A DNA stretch of 64,000 bases, taken from positions 62,001-126,000 of the forward strand of contig CALAST010000079.1 of assembly GCA_937889225.1 (NCBI GenBank), in the 5' to 3' direction. Source of the stretch: an uncultured Lachnobacterium sp. GTDB lineage: Bacteria; Bacillota; Clostridia; Lachnospirales; Lachnospiraceae. Below are positions 1-7,304 of the stretch, piece after piece (the first letter of the stretch is position 1; every line of letters begins with the position of its first letter). Under the pieces are notes generated by a model. It ran no database searches. It was not told where the DNA came from and was given only the letters and a program-made list of their open reading frames with translations. The position numbers were made by a program, and so were the translations under genes.

Positions 1-56
1 GGAAAACTTATCCTATTCAATTTCTCTGTTGTCTGATGCATGAAAATATAAGACGA

Positions 57-96
57 AAGACAACCAATGCGATTGTTTTATCGTATCGGTTGTCTT
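57..96 (-). terminator. Hairpin after the membrane-protein gene
   Basis: AAGACAACC (57-65) pairs with GGTTGTCTT (88-96), with further CGAT/ATCG pairing inside the loop. It lies just beyond the stop codon of the minus-strand gene at 143. Read on the minus strand it is followed by a T-rich stretch, so it is a plausible intrinsic terminator. Confidence 0.5.
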
Positions 97-100
97 GATA

Positions 101-133
101 AGGCGGACATTCGAAATCCGCATTTGTCACTTA
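101..133. repeat. Dispersed intergenic repeat, copy 1
   Basis: Contains GCGGACATTCGAAATCCGC, a five-base stem (GCGGA/TCCGC), followed by ATTTGTCACTT. Very similar units occur near 16802, 25738, 34936 and 56299. Its presence here suggests that the DNA left of about 1068 is ordinary chromosome and not part of the neighbouring element. Confidence 0.6.
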
Positions 134-142
134 AAAAAGTTG

Positions 143-964
143 TTATTCAATTATCGATTTGTGAGGCAGCAATTTTTTTGCCTTTGAAATATCAATATTA
201 ACCCCAAATATTATTTTAATAATCCATGTAAAAAATAAGATTACTGTTATAGGGATACAACAGGTGGTTATTATCAAAACGGCAATCGCATCTATAAATA
301 TACTGAGTGCATTTTTTGCATTTTCTGTTAATTCGGTTGCTTTCTCTCCTATGCCGGATAGAAAATCTAAAAATCCACTTGTATCTTCCTCTTCAGCAGA
401 CTTTTCTGCTTCTTCCGAAATTTCATCAATTGTTTCAAATGTTCTTGATATAGACTCATCAAAAGTAGCTTCTATCATATTTGTCACTTTCACGCTTATA
501 GGAATGATGAAATATATAGCGATAGCAAAAATTGCTAATTTTGCCGCAAGTTTGATTGCAGTGATTTTGAAGTTTTCATGTTCGCAAAAAATATAGATAC
601 CAACCAATATACATGCAATTGGAATAAGCCAACTAAAAGAAAGGTATCCTAATGTAGTCAGCAAAAACTTCTCCAGATATAGGGTACATATAATAATAAA
701 CAATGGCGTGGTTAATTCCGAAAGCTGTTCTGCAATTGGAGTCGCTGCATCACCCGGAATTGCGGAAAGAGCTGTCGAAGCAAGTGTCACGGACGTTGTT
801 AACCCCAATACCTGCATTTTCTTATTATCTAATTCTTCTATTGTAGCAGCATGCACTTCGGGAGATGTTGCATATTTTGATACAACGGTAATGGACAGTA
901 CTGCTACGAGAATAAGTGCAGCTAATGCTACAAGTTTTTTTAAGAGTATTTTGTTTTCAAACAT
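143..964 (-). CDS. Hypothetical multi-spanning membrane protein
   Basis: 273 residues. An N-terminal hydrophobic segment (about 10-28) is followed by a short exported stretch, then hydrophobic segments near 85-108, 112-128, 138-158 and 222-252. Between the last two is an acidic amphipathic region (about 165-220) rich in Glu and Ala. The arrangement vaguely recalls TrbL/VirB6-type conjugation membrane proteins, but no diagnostic motif is visible and I do not assign a function. It lies left of the rlmH-tail remnant at 1068, and a hairpin follows its stop, so it appears to be an independent chromosomal gene. Confidence 0.7.
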   Translation of the reverse strand: MFENKILLKKLVALAALILVAVLSITVVSKYATSPEVHAATIEELDNKKMQVLGLTTSVTLASTALSAIPGDAATPIAEQLSELTTPLFIIICTLYLEKFLLTTLGYLSFSWLIPIACILVGIYIFCEHENFKITAIKLAAKLAIFAIAIYFIIPISVKVTNMIEATFDESISRTFETIDEISEEAEKSAEEEDTSGFLDFLSGIGEKATELTENAKNALSIFIDAIAVLIITTCCIPITVILFFTWIIKIIFGVNIDISKAKKLLPHKSIIE

Positions 965-1067
965 AATGTTTTATCCTCGGTTGATTTTACAATTTTAAAA
1001 CCTATTTTTGTGCAATGTTTCGTATTGCTCAATTATAGTTAAATATACATTTTTCTTGTTTTGATTT

Positions 1068-1088
1068 TTATTTGTGGTAAGGTTCTCC
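1068..1088 (-). other. Detached rlmH 3' tail (distal attachment site)
   Basis: Read on the minus strand this spells GGA GAA CCT TAC CAC AAA TAA, i.e. GEPYHK-stop, the usual C-terminus of RlmH in Firmicutes. No rlmH reading frame precedes it. The intact gene at 9707 ends in HEPYHK-stop. This fits an integration that gave the resident gene a new 3' end from the element and displaced the old one. Confidence 0.65.
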
Positions 1089-1149
1089 ATAACATACGCA
1101 TAGTAGGTTTTTGAGTTAAACCTCTATTTAATCTCCGCTTATTCAAACT

Positions 1150-1671
1150 TTATTTTACAAAATTACCTTGTTCTTCAAGAGAGAAATTGTAAATTTTATG
1201 TACAATGTTAGGCATTTTACTACTTAACATAATACCGATATTATAAATATCTTTGTCATAATCTATCTGTAATACTGCATTATTAAGATTTCTGTTTAAT
1301 ATATGACAATCCATCTTTGTAAACATTGTATAACTCAATATTAAATCACAACCAAAACTTCTACCAAATGATGTAGCAATATGTAAATTTCTAAATTCTA
1401 AACTTGAATTATCATCTTTTAGATAAAATACAGGTATCTTGTATACATTTACTATTTCAGGAGTTTTACCAAATCCACTTAATACAAATTTTTCATCTAA
1501 TAATATTGCATCAGGAAAAACAATTTTAAATAATCCCTCACTACTACACCAAACAGGCATTGTTGCACCTGTATCAAATAAGCATAAAATTTTTCTATCA
1601 TATTTCGTAATTGTGGTAAATAATGGCTTATCACGATTAGGCTTCAACTTTAATCTTAATACCTTCGACAT
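1150..1671 (-). CDS. Retropepsin-like aspartic protease domain protein
   Basis: 173 residues. An LFDTGAT segment (about 31-37) is the classic Asp-Thr-Gly catalytic motif of retropepsin-fold proteases, preceded by a beta-hairpin-like start. A later hydrophobic turn with DLILSY (about 109-114) resembles the second conserved strand of that fold. A GGGGAT ribosome site sits about seven bases before the ATG. The start overlaps the end of the upstream 89-residue gene by 35 bases, so the two are probably translated together. Such single-domain retropepsins would need to dimerise to be active. The role in the element is unknown, and the protease assignment rests on the DTGA motif and fold pattern only. 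Confidence 0.6.
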   Translation of the reverse strand: MSKVLRLKLKPNRDKPLFTTITKYDRKILCLFDTGATMPVWCSSEGLFKIVFPDAILLDEKFVLSGFGKTPEIVNVYKIPVFYLKDDNSSLEFRNLHIATSFGRSFGCDLILSYTMFTKMDCHILNRNLNNAVLQIDYDKDIYNIGIMLSSKMPNIVHKIYNFSLEEQGNFVK

Positions 1672-1906
1672 TTATAATCCCCAAACTCCCTTCTTCCGTT
1701 GTTCTCTCATAGTCAATTTTCTTTCCCATTTCGTAACATTCAATAATAAATTTATCTACTTCATTATCATCACAGATTGCTATCAACTCACCTGCTTCAA
1801 TAAATCTTCCACTATCCAATTTTGCATTTTCTACAACCACCCACTTATCAGGAAACATTTCTACCATTTGTTCCCATGTGTAATATTTGTTTTCCATTTT
1901 TTTCAT
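1637..1906 (-). CDS. Hypothetical small protein paired with the retropepsin-like gene
   Basis: 89 residues, acidic, with a W-E-Q-M-V start region, a central ECYEMGKK segment and a beta-rich end. A GGGGGTA ribosome site precedes the ATG at 1906. It overlaps the next gene by 35 bases, implying translational coupling. I do not recognise the family. Its constant partnership with the DTGA protein would make a substrate or regulator role plausible, but that is inference. Confidence 0.6.
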   Translation of the reverse strand: MKKMENKYYTWEQMVEMFPDKWVVVENAKLDSGRFIEAGELIAICDDNEVDKFIIECYEMGKKIDYERTTEEGSLGIINVEGIKIKVEA

Positions 1907-1992
1907 ACAAATACCCCCTTGTTATTTTGTTTTGATATTCAGTAACGTGGTCAATAAATTGGTAAGCCTCTAACAGATTCCCTTCTTTTTCA

Positions 1993-2172
1993 CTAAAACA
2001 AATTCCTTTCAATTACTTGCTTTTGTTTTTTCTGAAGAAGGAAATCTCCTACCAATTCATAAAAATCCTTTTCTTCCTCTGTTTCAACTTCTAATACTAA
2101 TTGTAAGGTATCTTCTGGTTGGAGTGTAGAAATCTCTTTATATATTTTACTAAATTTCTTTACATCACACAT
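1993..2172 (-). CDS. Short acidic hypothetical protein downstream of the recombinase
   Basis: 59 residues starting MCDVKKFSKIYKE and ending QVIERNLF. It is Lys/Glu rich and probably mostly helical. The ATG at 2172 follows AGAGGTG at a usable distance. It lies 46 bases past the recombinase stop in the same direction, so it is probably in the same transcript. Small genes next to large serine recombinases sometimes act as directionality factors; nothing in the sequence proves that here. Confidence 0.5.
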   Translation of the reverse strand: MCDVKKFSKIYKEISTLQPEDTLQLVLEVETEEEKDFYELVGDFLLQKKQKQVIERNLF

Positions 2173-2218
2173 AATGCACCTCTATATAAATTTTTTCAAG
2201 TATTACTAATTGTTTGCA

Positions 2219-3910
2219 TTATATCACAAATTCAAGCTCAATGCTATCCATTCCTAAATAATCATCATTAAAAAGTGGGGGAACACCTGTTGAAAGTGTT
2301 CCCCCATTTTGCTCTTTTACAAATGCGACTAAGTCGCTTGTTAAGTGGATTTTAATGTTGTCTATTTCCTTACGATTATCTATCGTTATTTCGGAAATAA
2401 TCATATGTAATAGTCTCTTTTTTAATTCTTTTGAAGTTTTTTCATTATGTAAAATCTTACCAAAATTCTGCATAAATTCATTTACTAATTCATACGGTAT
2501 TTCTTTTCGGTGTTCTTGTGCAAGTAAAATTAATGCTTCTTCCTTATTTTGGCGTAACAGTTCTGTTTCTTCATCTAAAACTTTCTTACGATTTAAAAAT
2601 TCTTCACTTGTAATAAGACTATCTTCATAAGCTTCAAATATCTTTTTTCGTCTGTTCTCTAATAAAGTTAAATCTGTTTCTAATTTTTCTACTCCCTTTT
2701 TTGCCATTTTCATCTTTTGGATATTCTGTTCATTTACCTTTTTCACTACTCTTTTAATAATATTTTCATTGTTAAATAGTTTATCCAACTCCCTATAAAC
2801 AACAGCATTTGCTTTTTCTACCCGAATAGCATTACTTGTACATACTCCAGTTCCTTTATTTTTCCAAGCACCACATGCATAATAAAAAATTCTCTTTTTT
2901 GTCCCATCTTTTAAATAATTTGTAGTACCTGACATAACCATACCTGCACCACATTTCGGACATTTTAAAATTCCTGTTAATGGATATTCTCCATCAAAAA
3001 CTCTGTTTGGTTTTCCCTGCTTTTGTTCTATCATATACTGAACCTTATAAAAAAGACTTTCATCTATGATTTTCTCATGTATTCCGTCACAAATAATAGG
3101 TGTAGGATTAATATTTCCTCTACGTTTTTCGCTCCAATCTCGTCTAACATTATATCTTACTTTCCCAATATAGACAGGATTAGTTAAGATACTTCTTAAT
3201 TGTGCAACCGAAAAACAGTTATTTTTCTTAGATTTGTACCCTTGTTTATTTAAACTATTCACAATAGCTTTGTACCCTTTTCCATTCGCATATTCTTGAA
3301 ACATAATTTTTACAACTTCTGCTTCTTTTTCATTAATAACTAACTTGGATTTTTTTCTTACTGCATTTTCATAGCCTTCCATTACTTGCCAATCATAGCC
3401 TAATGGACTTGCACCGCCACACCATTCTCCACTTCTTGCTTTTGCACACATACCCATTTTTACATTTTCAGCAATTGTATTTCTCTCAAATTCTCCAATC
3501 AAAGCCATCATTTGGAATTGCATTTTTCCTGCAGGTGTAGCCGTTTCAAAAGGTTCAGAATAAGAACGATAAGTTATTCCATTCTTTTCAAGAATTTCAA
3601 TAATTCTAATTGCGTCACCAAGTTTTCTGCTTATGCGATTTATTTTCCAACTTAATACCATGTTAAATTTCTTCTCATAAGCTTCTTCCAATAATTGTGT
3701 CATAGCAGGTCGGTGTTTAATGTCCTTTCCACTAATGCCAGCGTCACAAAATGTCTTGTAGACTTTGTATCCTTGTTTTTCACAATACTCAATCAATAGT
3801 CGCTCTTGTTCGCCAATACTGTAACCTTCTTCTGCTTGTTCTGTTGTACTAACTCGACAATAAATTGCAACAATAATTGTTTTTGTATTGTTTGTTTCAT
3901 TGCTAAACAT
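2219..3910 (-). CDS. Large serine recombinase
   Basis: 563 residues. N-terminal resolvase/invertase catalytic domain (about 10-155) with the nucleophile Ser21 in YCRVSTTEQ, and the SRKLGD and GEFERN segments of the active site. A recombinase domain (about 165-275) follows with the GYKAIVNSLN helix and YIGKVRYN motif. Then comes a zinc ribbon (CPKC near 318 and a second Cys pair in the YYACG/GVC region), then a long coiled coil (about 385-460). This is the layout of integrases of SCC (Ccr) and of TnpX/TndX-type elements. AAGGAGG lies eight bases before ATG 3910. It is the obvious enzyme for insertion at the rlmH tail. Confidence 0.92.
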   Translation of the reverse strand: MFSNETNNTKTIIVAIYCRVSTTEQAEEGYSIGEQERLLIEYCEKQGYKVYKTFCDAGISGKDIKHRPAMTQLLEEAYEKKFNMVLSWKINRISRKLGDAIRIIEILEKNGITYRSYSEPFETATPAGKMQFQMMALIGEFERNTIAENVKMGMCAKARSGEWCGGASPLGYDWQVMEGYENAVRKKSKLVINEKEAEVVKIMFQEYANGKGYKAIVNSLNKQGYKSKKNNCFSVAQLRSILTNPVYIGKVRYNVRRDWSEKRRGNINPTPIICDGIHEKIIDESLFYKVQYMIEQKQGKPNRVFDGEYPLTGILKCPKCGAGMVMSGTTNYLKDGTKKRIFYYACGAWKNKGTGVCTSNAIRVEKANAVVYRELDKLFNNENIIKRVVKKVNEQNIQKMKMAKKGVEKLETDLTLLENRRKKIFEAYEDSLITSEEFLNRKKVLDEETELLRQNKEEALILLAQEHRKEIPYELVNEFMQNFGKILHNEKTSKELKKRLLHMIISEITIDNRKEIDNIKIHLTSDLVAFVKEQNGGTLSTGVPPLFNDDYLGMDSIELEFVI

Positions 3911-3967
3911 AAAAGTAAACCTCCTTCTTATTATTTTAAAAATAATATATATTTGTAATTCTCTTTG

Positions 3968-4075
3968 TTACATCTTTAAAGATGTAATAGTGGTTTTTGA
4001 TAAATTCTCATTATTTTTTAAATAATCCAATATTATTTCTGCTAACAGTTCTACAAGAATATCTATGTTATTCAT
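3968..4075 (-). CDS. Possible 35-residue peptide gene
   Basis: A 35-residue frame beginning MNNIDILVELLAEIILDYL, predicted to form an amphipathic helix. AGAGG stands eight bases before the ATG at 4075. It lies five bases beyond the truncated helicase stop and 57 bases before the recombinase start, in the same direction. The good ribosome site and tight packing support it, but its size keeps confidence low. Confidence 0.42.
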   Translation of the reverse strand: MNNIDILVELLAEIILDYLKNNENLSKTTITSLKM

Positions 4076-4080
4076 ACATT

Positions 4081-4815
4081 TTACCTCTCGTCTATTTCTA
4101 ATAGTTCATCATTAAATTTAATACCATAGTAATAATCCACACTATTTTTTCTTACTTCATATGGAATCCCTTTTCCTTGTAAACAATTCTTTAACTCTCT
4201 ATGAAACTTTCGTGAGTCATAATATTCATTTATATTTAACTCATTTTCCGTTGCCCATTCTATAAAAGTAGAGTGTAATAAAGAACTCTTAATTTTACTA
4301 TTAAAATCGGTTTCTTCTATACAATCGTTCAGATAAATTTCAACGGGTTTATTCACTAACATTAATCTATTTTTAAATTCCTCTATCGTTTGTGAATAGG
4401 AAAAAGACCAGTTATTCGCTTTTAATCGGGCTAAGCCTTGCATAGCCCAATTAAAAATTCCTGATAATTCCTGTAACAATTCTTCTTCTAAATGGACGTT
4501 TTGGTATTTAACCCCTTTTTTTCTTTTTCCATTAGCAGGTAAAGGTAAATATACATTTGGAAATGGAATTGGAAGAACTCTTTGCCAAAAACCAAAACTG
4601 TCATCAGATACATTCAAATAATGGTTCGCAACAACAACCAATTTCGTATGTAAAACAGTCGTGTAAGGTAGTTTATATTTTTCTTCAATCAATACTGCAT
4701 CACGACCTGTCAAAGCCTTTAAAATACTTGTATTAAAAAGTTTGTGTTGACTACCTTCTGGTGTAATATTTACAACCTTTCCTATCAATGAAGAGAGTTG
4801 GAATCTCTGCTCCAA
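4081..4815 (-). pseudogene. Truncated D5/P4-type primase-helicase (C-terminal part)
   Basis: 244 residues matching only the C-terminal half of D5-like/P4-type superfamily 3 helicases. The KVVNITPE strand, the LTGRDAV segment, the VVVANHYL sensor strand and the FWQRVLPIPF arginine-finger region are present. The Walker A and B parts and any primase domain are absent. The homologous frame runs upstream a few codons (...NGDLEQRF) into a TAA, so the 5' end has been lost and the ATG at 4815 is an accidental start. SCC elements carry comparable helicases (Cch/DUF927 class) beside their recombinase. The intact gene probably served element replication; this remnant should not have helicase activity. 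Confidence 0.68.
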
Positions 4816-4898
4816 ATCTCCATTTCTTAGTATTTATTTTCACTTGCAAGTGTTTTTTACAATACGAATTATGACACAAAATCTTAAAAATGTATAAA

Positions 4899-4924
4899 GG
4901 GACAATTTTTTTAATTTTTGTCCC
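4899..4924. terminator. Hairpin between divergent frames
   Basis: GGGACAA (4899-4905) pairs with TTGTCCC (4918-4924) around an all-A/T loop. It stands in the leader between the helicase remnant and the plus-strand gene at 5038. The role may be termination or a mark of the deletion junction. A perfect 12-base palindrome, CACTTGCAAGTG, lies just before it at about 4842-4853. Confidence 0.4.
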
Positions 4925-5037
4925 CTATCTTAAAGCCTTATTTTTCATACACTTTTACTTCCCTTTGAAATCAAGGGGAAGTCAGAACAAAACATTAGTT
5001 GAATTAAAATCACTAATATTTTTTCACGAGGTGTTTT

Positions 5038-5619
5038 ATGCAAAAATTTATGACTCGATACCAGATAGAAGTTGAAATTTTCAAAAATCTTTATGGTGGT
5101 AAACCATCAAATTTAGCTTATGACGAATATGAAAACACAAGAATGGACGATATTAAAAAAATGGTTAAACGCTACCAAGAATTATTTGAATTATTGTGGA
5201 CAAATTCAATCATTAAGGGAAAAAATGGCTACCAAATAGAATGGAGCATAGCACAACTGATGATTGCAGAGGGAACTTTTCGAGGAAGTCTAAAGAGTAC
5301 TCAAAAATCAAATAATCAGAGAACCCGATTTATGAGGGAACTATCCAACTGCGAATGGCACAAAGTGACTACTGATTCACTAAGTGCTTTTTTTATGCCC
5401 TTTTTAGAGGCTTTAGAGCCTATTCATCCAATTTATATTGCAGAGTTCAGACATAAGTTTCAGAATTTTTTAGAATTTTTCAGTCTTCTATCTCCTATTG
5501 GTATTAAAAAATCACAATTTGTACTTACAGATTTACTTACCTTTCTTGAGTGCCTACGCACTTACGGTGAGTTGCCTACGACGGACTATGAGTCAAAAAT
5601 TAAGGGACTACTATTTTAG
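5038..5619 (+). CDS. Hypothetical protein of the element
   Basis: 193 residues, the only plus-strand cargo gene besides the Xre regulator. GAGGTG stands just before ATG 5038. The sequence is mostly helical with no membrane segment, and has a basic central region (NQRTRFMREL) and aromatic-rich C-terminal helices (FLEFFSLL). The stop codon lies inside a strong terminator hairpin, which supports a real gene. I do not recognise the family. It faces away from the decayed helicase and could be a replication or regulatory protein of the element. Confidence 0.6.
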   Translation: MQKFMTRYQIEVEIFKNLYGGKPSNLAYDEYENTRMDDIKKMVKRYQELFELLWTNSIIKGKNGYQIEWSIAQLMIAEGTFRGSLKSTQKSNNQRTRFMRELSNCEWHKVTTDSLSAFFMPFLEALEPIHPIYIAEFRHKFQNFLEFFSLLSPIGIKKSQFVLTDLLTFLECLRTYGELPTTDYESKIKGLLF

Positions 5620-5628
5620 TAGTTCCCT
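5603..5628 (+). terminator. Intrinsic terminator overlapping the stop of the 5038 gene
   Basis: AAGGGACTACT (from 5603) pairs with AGTAGTTCCCTT across a short ATTTT loop, with one bulge, and a T-containing tail follows. The stop TAG lies inside the loop side of the hairpin. Confidence 0.75.
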
Positions 5629-5734
5629 TTCCTTATTTAGGGGGGATAAATAGTAAAAAAAAATTACATAAGTGTAAGAGAAAAATTTTTTTACATCATC
5701 TCCCCATAAAAAATTAATTTTCATTTACAAAAAG

Positions 5735-5772
5735 CAGATACCAACGAGTGCCACAAGCAATCGTGGTATCTG
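5735..5772. terminator. Bidirectional terminator closing the peptide operon
   Basis: CAGATACCA (5735-5743) pairs perfectly with TGGTATCTG (5764-5772). T runs flank it on both strands (TCTTTTTG on plus, GCTTTTTG on minus). It sits between the convergent 5038 gene and the minus-strand tiny-peptide genes. Confidence 0.78.
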
Positions 5773-5797
5773 TCTTTTTGTTCCTAAATTAATAGGA

Positions 5798-5932
5798 TTA
5801 CTTCATCATTTTTTTACAAGTGTTAATTGCTTTTTCTAATTTTGCAGTACTGCTTCTTTTGCTAGTTTTAGCGATTTCATAAACTCCAACAACAGACGAA
5901 AAACCAAGTAAAAACAAAATTGCATTTGTCAT
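5798..5932 (-). CDS. 44-residue single-span membrane peptide
   Basis: 44 residues: a hydrophobic N-terminal segment (MTNAILFLLGFSSVVGVY, residues 1-18) followed by a Lys/Ser-rich basic tail. An unusually strong AAGGGGGTG ribosome site precedes the ATG at 5932. It is the last gene before the terminator at 5735 and directly follows another tiny membrane peptide gene with an almost identical ribosome site. The layout resembles small holin-like or toxin-like peptides or membrane anchors. The function is unknown. Confidence 0.62.
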   Translation of the reverse strand: MTNAILFLLGFSSVVGVYEIAKTSKRSSTAKLEKAINTCKKMMK

Positions 5933-5947
5933 AAATACACCCCCTTT

Positions 5948-6028
5948 TTAAGCATAATCTCCAATCAATAGTTCCATAGCCGTAATAACGATAATACCTG
6001 TAATCATTCCACAACATACATATTTCAT
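5948..6028 (-). CDS. 26-residue membrane peptide
   Basis: A 26-residue frame, MKYVCCGMITGIIVITAMEL followed by six more residues. It has one hydrophobic span with a Cys pair near the start and an acidic end. AAAGGGGGTG lies seven bases upstream of ATG 6028. It is packed between the 6044 gene and the 44-residue peptide gene on the same strand. The repeated, near-perfect ribosome site argues for real translation despite its size. No family recognised. Confidence 0.55.
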   Translation of the reverse strand: MKYVCCGMITGIIVITAMELLIGDYA

Positions 6029-6043
6029 CTTTTCACCCCCTTT

Positions 6044-6385
6044 CTAATTTGTACAATAAATAATTGTAACACCATACTCTGTTAATACATACAATTCCAA
6101 GTACCATTTAAGATTGCTCTGCTCATGCAATACGTCTGTAAATTCCGCTAATTCTGTACTTAAATGATATTCTTTTAAAATTAAGTTGTAATCGGTTAAA
6201 TAGTGGTTTTCTTCGGAAGATAGAAGTAAGAAAACGCAACCACCATCATCTGTTTCACTTCGGTCAATTCCATAGTTTTCATCTAATATTTTTACAGTCT
6301 TTTCAATTTCTTCATACACTACTTGCGGAATTGCATACTGTTTCAGTTGTTTCAACTGTTTTGCTGTCCATATTTTTTTCATCAT
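6044..6385 (-). CDS. Hypothetical protein overlapping the DUF1643 gene
   Basis: 113 residues if started at ATG 6385 (GAGGA about ten bases upstream); a second ATG follows at once. It begins basic (MMKKIWTAKQLKQLKQY), then has an acidic middle (DETDDGG-like) and a beta-rich end with VTIIYC. The first 74 bases overlap the end of the DUF1643 frame in another reading frame, which suggests coupled translation. No membrane segment and no family recognised. Confidence 0.6.
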   Translation of the reverse strand: MMKKIWTAKQLKQLKQYAIPQVVYEEIEKTVKILDENYGIDRSETDDGGCVFLLLSSEENHYLTDYNLILKEYHLSTELAEFTDVLHEQSNLKWYLELYVLTEYGVTIIYCTN

Positions 6386-6947
6386 TTGGATTTTCCTCAC
6401 TTTCTTTGACTACATACTTTCTAAATTTCCATTCTCCCGAAAATCTTTGTCCTGCAAATAACGGATGAATGGTTTTCAATCGGGAATACTGTTCCTTTTT
6501 GTCAACGATTTCAAATACATTTCCTTTATAATCTTTCAATACGGAATCCATAAATTTTTTCTCTGCGTTTACTTTTCTGTTATTTGTATAAGTGTTGCCA
6601 TATCCTACAACAACCGCTTGAAACTCTCTCTGCAAAAGTTCTTGAATATACGTTCGGTTACTTTCATTTTCAATCATGTCACTTACTTTTAACTTAGTGC
6701 ATATTACAGAAAAGAGATTGCATAATGTAATAGTGGTATATCCCATAGGAAAAAGGTTGTTTATAATGTAATTTGTAGTTGTATCCAATACTTGTATATT
6801 GTCAGAAGCAGGATTTAAACCAATAATCAATATACTTTTCTTTTTCTTGGCTTCAATGGAAATGGTTAATTCATAACGATTATCCCCCTGTTTGTTAAAT
6901 ACCGCCATTTTATGTATGGTTTCATTTTTCGTAATAAAATCTTGCAT
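6312..6947 (-). CDS. DUF1643 family protein
   Basis: 211 residues from ATG 6947, which has AAGGAG eight bases upstream; a longer TTG-started form has no proper ribosome site. The family motif is visible: LIIGLNPASDN near 40-50 followed by the D-T-T-N turn, the NLFSVICTK segment, and a VVVGYGN strand about 105-115. DUF1643 proteins are common in the conserved core of SCC elements and in phage islands; their biochemical activity is unknown. The last 30 residues are low-complexity and overlap the next gene. It is separated from the upstream peptide gene by a terminator, so it may depend on read-through or have its own promoter. Confidence 0.8.
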   Translation of the reverse strand: MQDFITKNETIHKMAVFNKQGDNRYELTISIEAKKKKSILIIGLNPASDNIQVLDTTTNYIINNLFPMGYTTITLCNLFSVICTKLKVSDMIENESNRTYIQELLQREFQAVVVGYGNTYTNNRKVNAEKKFMDSVLKDYKGNVFEIVDKKEQYSRLKTIHPLFAGQRFSGEWKFRKYVVKESEENPNDEKNMDSKTVETTETVCNSASSV

Positions 6948-6969
6948 TATCTTAACTCCTTTTTTCAAT

Positions 6970-7004
6970 TAAAAAAGCCAATATACAATTTCTGCATATT
7001 GGCT
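6970..7004 (-). terminator. Terminator directly after the Cys-rich peptide gene
   Basis: On the minus strand AGCCAATAT (7004-6996) pairs with ATATTGGCT (6984-6976) and is followed by six Ts (6975-6970). It ends the radical SAM / peptide transcript 45 bases past the peptide stop codon. Confidence 0.85.
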
Positions 7005-7048
7005 TTCTTGTTACTTATTTTATTTTTGCATGTACTTTTGTAAAGATA

Positions 7049-7222
7049 TTAGCTGTCATAATGAGGGTCACATCCACCTTCCTCATCACACTCAGGGTCA
7101 CACACATTGTATGCATCAGGCAGACAATAGATTGGGTTACATATTTCCTCTGGTGTACAGGTCGTTCTTTCGTAGATGAAACCACTTGTAGACATTTCAT
7201 TTTCAATTTCTGTGATAAACAT
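7049..7222 (-). CDS. Cys-rich C-x-P peptide, probable radical-SAM-modified precursor
   Basis: 57 residues. The ATG at 7222 has a perfect AGGAGG (7229-7234) six bases upstream. Residues 1-21 form a Cys-free acidic leader-like part (MFITEIENEM at the start). Residues 22-57 contain six cysteines at 22, 28, 33, 41, 45 and 51. Five of them begin a C-x-P motif (CTP, CNP, CLP, CDP, CDP) and the sixth is CDE. The tail is very acidic (Asp/Glu). It lies 82 bases downstream of a radical SAM/SPASM enzyme and just before a terminator. This is the pattern of precursors that receive thioether (sactipeptide/ranthipeptide) crosslinks. The exact family is not one I recognise; modification is inferred from context. 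Confidence 0.78.
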   Translation of the reverse strand: MFITEIENEMSTSGFIYERTTCTPEEICNPIYCLPDAYNVCDPECDEEGGCDPHYDS

Positions 7223-7260
7223 AAGAATCCTCCTAATCTTATTTTTATGTATTTTTTATA

Positions 7261-7278
7261 TTTAGGTATAAACCTAAA
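7261..7278 (-). promoter_or_regulatory. Palindrome between the radical SAM and peptide genes
   Basis: TTTAGGT and ACCTAAA form perfect seven-base arms around ATAA, 38 bases before the peptide start codon. It could be an operator for a separate peptide promoter or an RNA hairpin that stabilises the peptide message and raises precursor over enzyme. The sequence alone does not decide. Confidence 0.45.
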
Positions 7279-7304
7279 ATAACTTAATAAATGACGCTCA
7301 ATAC

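Noticed and set aside
4890..5075. 61-residue plus-strand frame before the 5038 gene
   Set aside because: Crosses a hairpin and the ribosome site of the next gene; no own ribosome site.
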